Assembly: GCF_020539485.1 (NCBI RefSeq)
Contig: NZ_JACDXU010000001.1
Span: forward strand, 372,001 to 436,000
Direction: 5' to 3'
From: Fulverythrobacter ferritrahens
GTDB lineage: Bacteria > Pseudomonadota > Alphaproteobacteria > Sphingomonadales > Sphingomonadaceae
Length of the DNA stretch: 64,000 nt
Both the position numbers and the translations under genes were made by a program. The notes below the pieces were generated by a model. That model ran no database searches. It saw nothing but the letters and a program-made list of their open reading frames with translations, and had not been told where the DNA came from. This document shows positions 15,743 through 24,510 of this stretch, one piece after another (the stretch's first letter is position 1; each line of letters starts with the position of its first letter).

Positions 15743-17008
15743 ATGGATCATTTCGAACTCAGGAACGGCGAGCTTTACGCCGAAGACGTGCCGCTGGCCC
15801 GCATTGCGGCTGAAATCGGCACGCCCGTCTATGTCTATTCCCGCGCCACGCTGGAACGCCATGCCCGCGTGTTTCGTGAAGGGTTGTCGATGCTGCCCAA
15901 GGCGCATCTCGCCTTTGCGGTGAAATCCAACCCCAACCTTGCCGTACTGAAGATCCTCCAGCGTGAAGGCTATGGCGCCGATGTCGTCTCGGGCGGCGAG
16001 CTGGAGCGCGCGCTGCGCGCGGGCATGCCTGCGGAAGACGTGGTGTTCTCCGGCGTGGGCAAGACCGCACGCGAATTGCTGCGCGGGATCGAGGCGGGCA
16101 TTGGCCAGTTCAACATCGAATCCGAGGAAGAGGGCCGCGAACTCGCCGCCATAGCAGAGGCCATGGGGGCGAGCGCGCCCTGCGCCCTTCGCGTGAACCC
16201 GGATATCGATGCGGGCACGCATGACAAGATTTCCACCGGCAAGGCAGACAACAAATTCGGCGTGCCGATTGACGAGGCACCCGGCATTTACGCCCGTCTT
16301 TCCTCGCTGCCGGGCCTCGATATGCGCGGCGTTGCCGTCCATATCGGCAGCCAGCTTTCCGATCTCGCGCCGCTGGAAAAGGCCTTCACGCGCCTTGGCC
16401 GCCTGATCGCGGAACTGCGTGCGGCAGGCCTCAAGGTGACCCATGCCGATCTCGGCGGCGGCCTTGGCGTGCCCTACAAGGCGGGCGAAGTCATGCCGAG
16501 CCCGGCCGAATATGGCGAAATGGTCGCCCGCGTGACGAAGGACTGGGACGTTACCCTGATGTTCGAGCCTGGCCGCGTGATCGCGGGCAATGCCGGCATC
16601 CTGCTCACCTCCGTCGTACGGGTTAAGCGCAACGGCAATCGCGATCCCTTCGTGATCGTCGATGCGGCGATGAACGATCTCGCCCGCCCGGCGCTCTATG
16701 GTTCGTGGCACGATTTCGATGCCGTTCGTCCCACGGGCGCGAAGATGACGGCGAATATTGTGGGCCCGATCTGCGAAACGGGCGATACCTTCGCCATGGG
16801 TCGCCATATGGACGCGCTGGAAGCGGGCGATCTGGCGGTGTTCCGCACGGCCGGCGCCTATGGCGCCACCATGGCATCTTCCTACAACAGCCGCGGCTTC
16901 GTGCCTGAAGTGCTGGTTGACGGGGATCGCTACGCCGTTGTGGCGGACCGAATCGCGCCGGAAGCGATTGCCGACGCGGAACGCGTTCCGGACTGGCTGC
17001 TGGGCTGA
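15743..17008 (+). CDS. lysA: Diaminopimelate decarboxylase
   Basis: A 421-residue PLP enzyme that decarboxylates meso-diaminopimelate to lysine. The PLP lysine is in FAVKSNPNLAVL, the phosphate-binding glycine loop in DLGGGLGVPYKAG, and the second-domain motifs are FEPGRVIAGNAG, GPICETGDTF and AGAYGATMASSYNSR. Length and order match fold-III decarboxylases. It is the third gene in the argH-lipoprotein-lysA string and its last base is the first base of the next gene (TGATG). Confidence 0.97.
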   Translation: MDHFELRNGELYAEDVPLARIAAEIGTPVYVYSRATLERHARVFREGLSMLPKAHLAFAVKSNPNLAVLKILQREGYGADVVSGGELERALRAGMPAEDVVFSGVGKTARELLRGIEAGIGQFNIESEEEGRELAAIAEAMGASAPCALRVNPDIDAGTHDKISTGKADNKFGVPIDEAPGIYARLSSLPGLDMRGVAVHIGSQLSDLAPLEKAFTRLGRLIAELRAAGLKVTHADLGGGLGVPYKAGEVMPSPAEYGEMVARVTKDWDVTLMFEPGRVIAGNAGILLTSVVRVKRNGNRDPFVIVDAAMNDLARPALYGSWHDFDAVRPTGAKMTANIVGPICETGDTFAMGRHMDALEAGDLAVFRTAGAYGATMASSYNSRGFVPEVLVDGDRYAVVADRIAPEAIADAERVPDWLLG

Positions 17009-17787
17009 TGCAGTCCCTGCCGCTCTTCCATCGCATTGCCGGCCAGCCGGTGATCGTGCTGGGGGAGGGGCCTGCCGCCGAGCCCAAGCGTCGGCTGGTG
17101 GAGCGGGCAGGCGGAGTAGTTGTCGACGAAGTGGGGCAGGGCCTGGCGCGCGGGGCGCGGCTGGCCTTCGTCGCGCTGGACGATCAGGCTGTTAGCGAGG
17201 AAGCGGCCCGGCAGCTCAAAGCGCAGGGCCTACTTGTGAATGTCGTGGACCGCCCGGATCTGTGCGATTTCACTACGCCCAGCATTCTGGACCGGGATCC
17301 GGTTCTGGTCGCCATAGGCACGGGCGGAGCCTCCGCCGGGCTGGCGAAGCAGTTGCGCCTGCGGCTCGAATCATTGCTGCCCCCTACGCTTGGCGCTCTG
17401 GCAGAATCGCTTCAGGCCGCCCGGGAAAAGCTGCGCGCACGCTGGCCTTCACCGGCGGACCGGCGGCAGGCGCTTGATGGCGCATTGGCACCGGGCGGGG
17501 CGCTCGATCCCCTGCGCGGGGAAAGTGCGGATGCGGTGGACGGCTGGATCGATGACGCGGAGACCGGGAATTCGCCCGGTCAAGCCGTTATCACCCTGCG
17601 CAGTGCCGATCCGGATGATCTGACCCTGCGCGAGGCCCGGTTGCTGGGCAGCGCGGATGTGTTGCTGGCGGAGCCAGGCGTTCCGCAGGCAATTCTGGAG
17701 CGCGCCCGGGCTGACGCTCTGCGGCGATTGCTGCCCTGCGAGGACGACTTGCCGGGGGGGCTGGTGGTGGAATTGCGGTTGGGGTGA
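17008..17787 (+). CDS. Siroheme synthase-like protein (CysG N-terminal module with vestigial methyltransferase start)
   Basis: A 259-residue protein. Residues 1-110 are the precorrin-2 dehydrogenase/ferrochelatase Rossmann domain (PVIVLGEGPAAEPKRRLVE, NVVDRPDLCDFTTPSILDRD, AIGTGGASAGLAKQLR), and residues 115-155 the dimerisation domain. The last 70 residues (ITLRSADPDDLTLREARLLG and ADVLLAEPGVPQAIL) look like the first strand and helix of a uroporphyrinogen-III methyltransferase, but the rest of that domain is missing. NAD-dependent oxidation and iron insertion in siroheme synthesis are expected; methylation must come from elsewhere. It begins at the last base of lysA. Confidence 0.85.
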   Translation: MQSLPLFHRIAGQPVIVLGEGPAAEPKRRLVERAGGVVVDEVGQGLARGARLAFVALDDQAVSEEAARQLKAQGLLVNVVDRPDLCDFTTPSILDRDPVLVAIGTGGASAGLAKQLRLRLESLLPPTLGALAESLQAAREKLRARWPSPADRRQALDGALAPGGALDPLRGESADAVDGWIDDAETGNSPGQAVITLRSADPDDLTLREARLLGSADVLLAEPGVPQAILERARADALRRLLPCEDDLPGGLVVELRLG

Positions 17788-17832
17788 GGTCTGTTTCGTC
17801 ATGCCGGCTTGCGCTGGGAGGACGAGGGTCTT

Positions 17833-18300
17833 CTAAAACGCTGCCCCGGCCAGCGCATCGATTGCCCCCTGCAGGATCACCGCCGCCGCATGGCTGTCGA
17901 TTCGTTCTGCGCGTTTGCCGCGGCTGAAATCCTGCGCGATCATGTCGCGTTCGGCGCTGGCCGTGGACCAGCGTTCATCCCACAGCAGCACGGGCAGTCC
18001 CAGCGGCTCCAGATTGCGTGCATAGGCGCGGCTGGCCTGCGCGCGGGGGCCCTCCGAACCGTCCATATTGAGCGGCAGGCCGATGACTATGCCTTTCACG
18101 CTGCGCTCGGCAATCATCGCTTCCAGCTTGGCCTTGTCAGCCGTGAACTTGCCGCGGGGCAGGGTCTTGCCTGCTGTGGCAAAGCTCCAGCCTGCATCGC
18201 AGAAGGCCGTGCCGATTGTCTTGGTGCCAACATCCAGCGCGATCAGCGCACCGCCGCCGGGAAGCGCTTCGCGCAGTTCCGGAGCGCGGGTAGTAATCAT
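17833..18300 (-). CDS. ruvX: YqgF/RuvX family putative pre-16S rRNA nuclease
   Basis: A 155-residue RNase H-fold protein with the YqgF motifs LIALDVGTKTIGTAFCD, IVIGLPLNMDGSEGP, LLWDERWSTASAE and IDSHAAAVILQ, which carry the conserved acidic residues. Members mature the 16S rRNA 5' end and were earlier proposed as Holliday junction resolvases. The start at 18300 overlaps the stop of the DUF3089 gene (ATGA). It is the last gene of the pyrE-led operon. Confidence 0.92.
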   Translation of the reverse strand: MITTRAPELREALPGGGALIALDVGTKTIGTAFCDAGWSFATAGKTLPRGKFTADKAKLEAMIAERSVKGIVIGLPLNMDGSEGPRAQASRAYARNLEPLGLPVLLWDERWSTASAERDMIAQDFSRGKRAERIDSHAAAVILQGAIDALAGAAF

Positions 18301-19415
18301 GCCGGGGGCGTCCACTGCTTCACACGTTCAGTCACGTCCTGCTGCAGGTTCTTCCAGAACAGCGGGATGTCATAGACGTGGTAATTGTTGCCCGGCAGCA
18401 CCGCCGGACCCAGTGCTGGCGGATCGCCAATCAGCAATATGCCGTTGCTGTTGCAGCGAGCGGGCACGGCTCCGGGTGTCAGCATCGCATCGGTGAGGGA
18501 GGCATTGGGTACAAGCGTGCCCAGATTCGCGCTGGCTGGCGCCGAATCGGCCGCCCTGCCGGTCAGGGGATTGGTGCAGAGAATTGCGCTGTCGGTGCGG
18601 GGCTTGCCGTCAAAACCCGGCGAATCGCGAAAACGCATGAGCATCTGGGCCGTATCTGCGGGCTCGGCAAAGCTTACCCAGCTTTCGATGCAGCCCGCCT
18701 GATGGCGTACGGAACAGGCGGGCAGGCCGAGCGAGGGCAAATCCTGCTCCAGCGAGATTGGCCAGCCAATCGCATAGGCCATCGCAATGCGCCTTTGTGC
18801 AGGCGTGCCTTTCACCTTTTCCGCCAGAAGCCGCAGCAGGTGCAGCGAACCCTGGCTGTGCCCTGCCAGCACGATGGGCTCGTCTGCCGGGACCTGCGCG
18901 AGGAAATAATCGAAGGCCAGGGCAACATCGCGATAGGCCAGATCGAGAGCTTTCTCCGCGCTGGGATCGTCCGTCAGGAACGCGCCATAGGCTGCCTGCC
19001 GATAGCGCGGCACCCAGATTTCTCTGGCCTGGCCGAAGGGGCTGGCCATGCCTTTCAGAAACAGCCGGGCGCGATCATCGGCGGATTTGTCATCCAGCGC
19101 GGCGTTCCATCCGGACTTTTCCAGGAAGGAAGTCGGGTGGATGAAGAACACGGCATAACGGGTTGTGCCGGGCTTCTGAACGCCTCCGCCCGGTTGCCAG
19201 CGCACGATCTCGTCGCCCTTGCCGGGCCGGGCGATCCACATCGCCGGGTCTGCATAGGCATTGACGCCGAGCGCCTGCTGTTCCTCGAATTCGGCAGTCG
19301 GAACGAAGGCCAGCGCGGTCAGCTCGTCAGACCAGATCCGCAGCGCAAAGAATGTCCCGATCACCAGCACGATGCCGGTGGCGATCATGTAGAGGAATAT
19401 CCGAGCTGCCTTCAC
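18297..19415 (-). CDS. DUF3089 alpha/beta-hydrolase-like membrane-anchored protein
   Basis: A 372-residue protein with an N-terminal membrane anchor (residues 4-27, LYMIATGIVLVIGTFFAL) and a DUF3089 alpha/beta-hydrolase domain. The nucleophile elbow is LAGHSQGSLHLLRLL, and the family opening FFIHPTSF and the region PRYRQAAYGAF are present. No substrate is known for this family. It overlaps both neighbours by 4 bases (ATGA), so it is translationally coupled between the AI-2E family transporter and ruvX. Confidence 0.85.
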   Translation of the reverse strand: MKAARIFLYMIATGIVLVIGTFFALRIWSDELTALAFVPTAEFEEQQALGVNAYADPAMWIARPGKGDEIVRWQPGGGVQKPGTTRYAVFFIHPTSFLEKSGWNAALDDKSADDRARLFLKGMASPFGQAREIWVPRYRQAAYGAFLTDDPSAEKALDLAYRDVALAFDYFLAQVPADEPIVLAGHSQGSLHLLRLLAEKVKGTPAQRRIAMAYAIGWPISLEQDLPSLGLPACSVRHQAGCIESWVSFAEPADTAQMLMRFRDSPGFDGKPRTDSAILCTNPLTGRAADSAPASANLGTLVPNASLTDAMLTPGAVPARCNSNGILLIGDPPALGPAVLPGNNYHVYDIPLFWKNLQQDVTERVKQWTPPA

Positions 19416-20539
19416 AGGGCCTCCGCCTGCACTTCCGTCTGCGCATCGCGCGCTGCGTCATATTTCGCGGAGCGCCGCTCCAGCGCCACCTTGATCATCG
19501 CGACCAGCGGGTCGGCCAGGGCAAGCCCCAGCACGCCGAACATCACCCCGAGGATGAGCTGGGTGGCAAGGACAAGGGCAGGGGCAAGGTCTACCGTCTT
19601 CTTGGCGATCAGGGGGACAAGGATGTTCCCGTCGATCGTCTGGACGAAGAAATAGACGAAGATCGTGTACAACCCCATTTCCGTTCCGCCGGAAAAGCCC
19701 ACCAGCACCATCAGCACGCCTGAAATCACCGCGCCGACATTGGGAATGAAAGCCAGCGTGCCGGTGATGAGGCCCAGCAGAACCGCCATCGGCACCGGTA
19801 CGCCATCGTTCACCAGCGCATAACCGGTCAGCATTGCCCAGGTGAAAATCCCTTCCACCACCATGCCGAACAGGCGACCGCCGAGCAGGTGACGCAGTTG
19901 GCGCGCCATCAGCGATCCGGTGATGTAGAAATCCTCGCGCCGGTCTTCGGGCAGCATCCAGGCAATGCCGCGTTCGTAAAGGCGGGGCTCCAGGGAGATG
20001 TAGATGCCCAGGAAGCCTATCAGGATCATGCTGGCAATGCCGCCCAGCAGGCCACTGAGCGCCCGTGTGACCGTGCCGACGCCGCTGGCAAGCTGGCTGG
20101 CGAAGCTCTGCATGGCATTGGCATCCACCGCCACGCCGCGCGATTGCGCCCATATTGCCCAGGCATGGAGCTGTTCTTCCACAATACGTGGCAATTCCGC
20201 TGCCTGCTGGGCAATGGTCGTGCCCGCATAGATCACCACGGCGATCAGGAAGACGACGCCCAGAGTCAGTACGATGGCGATGCGCCAGGCTCGCCCGATC
20301 TTCAGGACGCGGCCGAGCAGGCGCGCGCCGCCATCGATCATGGCGGCAAACACCATGCCGCCGAACACCACGAGGAGCGAGCGGGCCATGTAAACCGTCA
20401 GAACGGCGGCGCCCACTACGAGCACCCACATGAAAGCACGGCGGGCTTCGAAGGCCAGCCTGGGATCGGCAATCTGCGCCGGGCTGGAGCCTACCTTACG
20501 TTCGCTCTCCGGCGCGTTCTTCCCGTCACTTCGCTCCAT
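19412..20539 (-). CDS. AI-2E family transporter (PerM-like permease)
   Basis: A protein of about 375 residues with roughly eight membrane segments: paired N-terminal helices (FMWVLVVGAAVLTVYMAR, LVVFGGMVFAAMIDGG), then FLIAVVIYAGTTIAQQ, and a C-terminal cluster with the family motif LGLITGTLAFIPNVGA and the end LILGVMFGVLGLALADPL. Family members export small molecules or ions; the AI-2 name does not establish the substrate. The start is uncertain among 20560, 20551 and 20539; all overlap the end of lepB. The stop overlaps the DUF3089 start. Confidence 0.85.
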   Translation of the reverse strand: MERSDGKNAPESERKVGSSPAQIADPRLAFEARRAFMWVLVVGAAVLTVYMARSLLVVFGGMVFAAMIDGGARLLGRVLKIGRAWRIAIVLTLGVVFLIAVVIYAGTTIAQQAAELPRIVEEQLHAWAIWAQSRGVAVDANAMQSFASQLASGVGTVTRALSGLLGGIASMILIGFLGIYISLEPRLYERGIAWMLPEDRREDFYITGSLMARQLRHLLGGRLFGMVVEGIFTWAMLTGYALVNDGVPVPMAVLLGLITGTLAFIPNVGAVISGVLMVLVGFSGGTEMGLYTIFVYFFVQTIDGNILVPLIAKKTVDLAPALVLATQLILGVMFGVLGLALADPLVAMIKVALERRSAKYDAARDAQTEVQAEAL

Positions 20540-21497
20540 CCCCACCCCCATTTGTGCCATTCCCGGCGGCGGCGGCAGCCGGTTCGGCCTTCGCGGGGCG
20601 CAGGCTAGTCCAGGTGCGGCCTTCGCGGAAGGCCTTGAACCAGGTCAGCGGGTTCCAGCTCATGGAACCGTCGAGCGAGAAGGTGATGAATTCAGCGCGG
20701 CCGCCGATGCTGGACAGCGGAACCGGGCCACCAAGTCCATTGGCGATCGGCTTGGCGGGAACGCGGCTGTCGGCGGAATGGTCGCGATTGTCGCCCATCA
20801 GGAATACGTGGCCTTCCGGCACCGTGATTTCACCATAATCGTCGTTCATCTGGATCATATCGTCGATCACCAGATAGCTGACGCCGTTGGGGAGCGTTTC
20901 GCGATAGGTCGGCGGTTCATAATATTCCTTGCCGTCGGCATCGCGCACGCGGAAATTATCGAAATCCTCAAGGCAGGGGCGCATCATCCCGTCGCCGCTT
21001 TCGCATTTCTGCTGGTCCACAGGAATGCGTACCGGCGGCTCTGCAGTGCGGGGCACCAGCTTGCCGTTGAGAACGATTCGCCCGTTCACCAGCGCAATGC
21101 GGTCACCCGGCAGCGCGATCACGCGCTTGATGTAATCTTCCGGCCGGTCCGGCGGCACTGCGATCACCACATCGCCATATTCCGGCACGCGGCTGGCGAT
21201 TTTCCAGTCGCTGCGCGGCAGAAAATGGAAGGTGGCGGAAACCCAGCTCCAGCCATAGGGATATTTGCTCACCACCAGCCGGTCGCCCACCAGCAGGCTG
21301 GGTACCATCGAAGTGGACGGAATGTAGAAGGGCTTGGCCACCAGGCTGTGGAAGGCCAATACGGCCAGCAGCATCAGCGCCAGTCCGCGAATCTCGGCGA
21401 TCCAGTTGACCTTTTCGTTTTTCGGGGTCTCCTTCCCGCCCTTGCTCGGCGTGGAGGAGGCAGAGGGCGAGGGCGTGCCTTCTGGGGCAGCAGTCAT
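20526..21497 (-). CDS. lepB: Signal peptidase I
   Basis: A 323-residue type I signal peptidase. After a Ser/Pro/Lys-rich cytoplasmic start, one membrane helix (IRGLALMLLAVLAFHSLVAK) leads to the catalytic serine in YIPSTSMVPSLLVGD and the catalytic lysine in DYIKRVIALPGD; GHVFLMGDNRDHSADSR is the conserved box E. It removes Sec signal peptides at the periplasmic face. The start at 21497 follows AGAGGA. The C-terminal tail is Ala/Gly-rich. It lies 17 bases after acpS. Confidence 0.95.
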   Translation of the reverse strand: MTAAPEGTPSPSASSTPSKGGKETPKNEKVNWIAEIRGLALMLLAVLAFHSLVAKPFYIPSTSMVPSLLVGDRLVVSKYPYGWSWVSATFHFLPRSDWKIASRVPEYGDVVIAVPPDRPEDYIKRVIALPGDRIALVNGRIVLNGKLVPRTAEPPVRIPVDQQKCESGDGMMRPCLEDFDNFRVRDADGKEYYEPPTYRETLPNGVSYLVIDDMIQMNDDYGEITVPEGHVFLMGDNRDHSADSRVPAKPIANGLGGPVPLSSIGGRAEFITFSLDGSMSWNPLTWFKAFREGRTWTSLRPAKAEPAAAAAGNGTNGGGDGAK

Positions 21498-21514
21498 GTT
21501 GTTGTCCTCTGAAT

Positions 21515-21916
21515 TCACAGCTTGCGCGCCTCTATCACGACGAATGCCTGGGCCCATGGATGGTCATCCGTGAGCGTCAAATGAACGATTGCGGAATGCC
21601 CTTCGGGCGTCATTTCCTGCAGTCGGGCGAGGGCGCCTCCCTGCAGGGCCAGCGTCGGCGCGCCCGATGGGGCGTTCACCACACCGATGTCCTTCATGAA
21701 CACGCCCTGCTTGAAGCCGGTTCCCACTGCCTTGGAGAATGCCTCCTTGGCGGCAAAACGCTTGGCATAGGTGCCGGCGCGGGTGTGGGGCCGGCGGGCG
21801 GCCTTGGCGCGCTCCACATCGGTAAAGATCCGGGCCTCGAATCGCTCACCCCAGCGTTCGAGCGAATTGGCGATCCGCTCGACATTGCACAGGTCCGAAC
21901 CGAGGCCGATGATCAT
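21515..21916 (-). CDS. acpS: Holo-[acyl-carrier-protein] synthase
   Basis: A 133-residue 4'-phosphopantetheinyl transferase that activates acyl carrier protein from CoA. The magnesium-binding motifs are [15 protein letters not shown] and [15 protein letters not shown]. Length is typical of AcpS. It overlaps the pdxJ stop by 4 bases, the common pdxJ-acpS arrangement in proteobacteria. Confidence 0.96.
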   Translation of the reverse strand: MIIGLGSDLCNVERIANSLERWGERFEARIFTDVERAKAARRPHTRAGTYAKRFAAKEAFSKAVGTGFKQGVFMKDIGVVNAPSGAPTLALQGGALARLQEMTPEGHSAIVHLTLTDDHPWAQAFVVIEARKL

Positions 21917-22659
21917 CCGCGCGCCTCGTCCATCATCTCGCGCATGCGGCGCACGGCGGGACCAAGTCCGGTGAAGATCGCTTCGCCCACCAGATAATGG
22001 CCGATATTCAGCTCGGCGAGCTGGGGAATCGCCGCGATCGGCTGGACGTTCTCATAGGTCAGACCGTGGCCCGCATGGGGCTCGATCCCGTTCTTTGCCG
22101 CCAGCGCCGCCATATCGGCAATTCGCTTCAGCTCCACTGCGCGCTGCTCGCCCATGGCATGGGCATATTCACCCGTATGGAGTTCCACGATGGTGGCATT
22201 CAGGCGCAGCGCGGCCTCGATCTGCTCGGCCTTTGCCTCGATGAAGAGGCTGACGCGAATCCCTGCATCCAGCAGTTTGCCGACGATAGGCGCGAGCTGG
22301 TTGTGCAGCCCGGCGGCATCCAGCCCCCCCTCGGTCGTGCGTTCTTCCCGCTTTTCGGGGACGATGCAGGCGGCATGGGGCTTGTGGCGCAGCGCGATGG
22401 CCAGCATTTCTTCGGTTGCCGCCATTTCGAGGTTGAGCGGCAGCTCGGTCGCGGCCTGAATGCGGGCGAGATCGGCATCACGAATATGGCGCCGGTCTTC
22501 GCGGAGGTGGGCGGTAATGCCGTCTCCCCCCACCGCCGCCACGATTTCGGCCGCGCGCACGGGATCGGGATGATCCCCGCCGCGCGCATTACGGATGGTC
22601 GCGACATGATCGATATTGACGCCGAGGCGCAGGCGGGTGGGGGAGAGAGTTGCGCTCAC
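21913..22659 (-). CDS. pdxJ: Pyridoxine 5'-phosphate synthase
   Basis: A 248-residue TIM-barrel enzyme that condenses 1-deoxyxylulose 5-phosphate with aminoacetone phosphate to make pyridoxine 5'-phosphate. The N-terminal signature [20 protein letters not shown] and the later [27 protein letters not shown] and GHGLTYENV motifs are present. It lies 14 bases after pyrE and overlaps acpS. Confidence 0.97.
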   Translation of the reverse strand: MSATLSPTRLRLGVNIDHVATIRNARGGDHPDPVRAAEIVAAVGGDGITAHLREDRRHIRDADLARIQAATELPLNLEMAATEEMLAIALRHKPHAACIVPEKREERTTEGGLDAAGLHNQLAPIVGKLLDAGIRVSLFIEAKAEQIEAALRLNATIVELHTGEYAHAMGEQRAVELKRIADMAALAAKNGIEPHAGHGLTYENVQPIAAIPQLAELNIGHYLVGEAIFTGLGPAVRRMREMMDEARG

Positions 22660-22673
22660 GAATCCGTTTTCCG

Positions 22674-23255
22674 TTATTCCTTGCGGCTGCCGGGCTTCGT
22701 CACCGGCCGGGCTGCCAGTTCGGGGGGGACCTCGTCTTCCGCGTAAGTCGGGAAAGAAAGCTCCACCAACGGGTAGAAAGGCACGCCCAGATCGACCGAG
22801 CCGCCCGAACGATCGACCAGCGCTGCAGCGGCGATTACCATTCCGCCTTCGTCGCGGATCGTGTCCATCGCTTCGCGGCTGGACAGGCCGGTAGTGACGA
22901 CATCTTCCACCATCAGTACCTTCTCGCCCGACTTCAGGCCAAAGCCCCGACGAAACTCGAACGTGCCGGTGGGCCGTTCGACGAACATCGCCTCCACGCC
23001 CAGTGCGCGGCCCATCTCATGCCCGATGATCACGCCGCCCATGGCGGGGGCGACCACCTTGTCGATCTGCTGGCGCAGGTCGCGGGGCAGTTTGGCAGCA
23101 AGGGCTGCGGCCAGGCGCGATGCCCGCATCGGGTCCATCAATACGCGCGCGCACTGCAGATAATGTGCGCTGTGGCGGCCGGAAGAAAGCTTGAAATGTC
23201 CCTCAAGCAGCGCCTCGCTGGCGCGGAACTCGGCGAGGACCTCGTCGTCAGTCAT
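22674..23255 (-). CDS. pyrE: Orotate phosphoribosyltransferase
   Basis: A 193-residue phosphoribosyltransferase that makes orotidine 5'-phosphate. The PRPP-binding loop is [19 protein letters not shown], and [20 protein letters not shown] is typical of PyrE N-termini. It is the first gene of the minus-strand operon running to ruvX, so the promoter should lie in the 196-base gap shared with ctaC. Confidence 0.95.
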   Translation of the reverse strand: MTDDEVLAEFRASEALLEGHFKLSSGRHSAHYLQCARVLMDPMRASRLAAALAAKLPRDLRQQIDKVVAPAMGGVIIGHEMGRALGVEAMFVERPTGTFEFRRGFGLKSGEKVLMVEDVVTTGLSSREAMDTIRDEGGMVIAAAALVDRSGGSVDLGVPFYPLVELSFPTYAEDEVPPELAARPVTKPGSRKE

Positions 23256-23351
23256 TATGCTTCTCTATATGCCCTGTTTGTACGATGTGGCTGCCCCGAT
23301 ATGCGCCAATGCACGGGGCTGTCGAAAATTATCCCTAGAAGCGCTTGAGGC

Positions 23352-23423
23352 GGGGGGCAAGCACGCGTATAGGCCCCGGCAAAACCGGCCCCATTCGGGG
23401 CGCCCATGGGCGTGCTTGCCCCC
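23352..23423. repeat. Long inverted repeat in the pyrE-ctaC spacer
   Basis: GGGGGCAAGCACGC at 23353-23366 is exactly complementary to GCGTGCTTGCCCCC at 23410-23423. The 43 bases between contain further self-complementary pieces (GCCCCATTCGGGGC at 23387-23400). The structure ends 28 bases before the ctaC start codon, so a ctaC leader transcript would fold it just ahead of the ribosome binding site. Confidence 0.6.
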
Positions 23424-23451
23424 AAGATAACGAGCGGAAAGCGTCAGACAG

Positions 23452-24471
23452 ATGAACTTCGGCGAGACCCTTCGTACCACGGTTACTTCCCTGAAGGCCC
23501 TCTCGCTGGGCCTTGTCGGCGCGGTGCCCCTGGCCCTGCTGCCCAAGGCGGCATTTGCTCAGGAAGCTGCCGCACCTGCCGCTGAGGCGACTCCGGCTGC
23601 TGAAGCTGCCGCTGCTGCTCCGGCCTATGTTCCCCTCGGCCCGGACATGATCAAGGGCCAGCCCGAACCCGGCGCAATCTGGCTGCAGAAGCAGTATTCG
23701 CCGATCGGCCACGATGCCAGCTGGATGCATGACGTTGTGCTGACCCCGGTGATCATCGGGATCGTGGTGCTGGTCCTCGCGCTGCTGTTGTTCGTGATGA
23801 TCCGCTTCAACCGCCGCGCGAATCCCGTGCCGTCGAAGACGAGCCACAACACGCTGCTCGAAGTTCTCTGGACGGGCGTTCCCATCCTGATCCTCGTGCT
23901 GATCGCGGTTCCCTCGCTCAACCTGCTGGCGGAACAGTATAAGAGCGCGCCCAAGGATGCGCTGACGGTGAAGGTCACCGGCTACCAGTGGTACTGGGGC
24001 TATACCTATCCCGACAATGGCGGCTTCGAGGTGATCTCGAACATGATGCCGGAAGAAGAAGCCAAGGCGAAGGGCTTCCCCTCGCATCTCGAGGTCGATC
24101 ATCGCATGGTCGTTCCCGTGGGCGTTCCGATCCGCATCCAGACCACTGCGGCTGACGTGATTCACTCCTTCGCGGTCCCCTCTCTCTGGTTCAAGCTTGA
24201 CGCCGTGCCGGGCCGCCTGAACGAAAAGGTTCTGCAGATCGACGAGCCGGGCATCTATTATGGCCAGTGCTCCGAACTGTGCGGCGTGCGTCACGGCTAC
24301 ATGCCGATCGCCGTCGAAGCGGTCTCGCAGGAAAAGTTCGAGCAGTGGATTCAGTCGCAGGGCGGTGAAATGCCGGGCAAGGCGGCTGCGGCTCCGGCTG
24401 CGCCTGCTGCCGCGGCAACTCCCGCAGCTGCGCCGGCTCCTGCCGAAATCGCTACGCCGGGCGCTGCCTGA
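23452..24471 (+). CDS. ctaC: Cytochrome c oxidase subunit II
   Basis: A 339-residue subunit II of aa3-type oxidase. An N-terminal signal peptide (PLALLPKAAFA) and Ala-rich linker precede two membrane helices (VIIGIVVLVLALLLFVM and VPILILVLIAVPSL). The periplasmic domain has the aromatic YQWYWGYTYPD and the CuA site: HSFAVPSLWFK and GQCSELCGVRHGYMPI, giving the His, two Cys, His and Met ligands. It accepts electrons from cytochrome c. A 40-residue Ala/Pro tail follows the folded domain. It is the first gene of the oxidase operon; no cytochrome c domain is fused. Confidence 0.97.
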   Translation: MNFGETLRTTVTSLKALSLGLVGAVPLALLPKAAFAQEAAAPAAEATPAAEAAAAAPAYVPLGPDMIKGQPEPGAIWLQKQYSPIGHDASWMHDVVLTPVIIGIVVLVLALLLFVMIRFNRRANPVPSKTSHNTLLEVLWTGVPILILVLIAVPSLNLLAEQYKSAPKDALTVKVTGYQWYWGYTYPDNGGFEVISNMMPEEEAKAKGFPSHLEVDHRMVVPVGVPIRIQTTAADVIHSFAVPSLWFKLDAVPGRLNEKVLQIDEPGIYYGQCSELCGVRHGYMPIAVEAVSQEKFEQWIQSQGGEMPGKAAAAPAAPAAAATPAAAPAPAEIATPGAA

Positions 24472-24510
24472 GCCGTTTGAAGATTAGATCAGAAGGTCGA
24501 AAGTAAAGCC

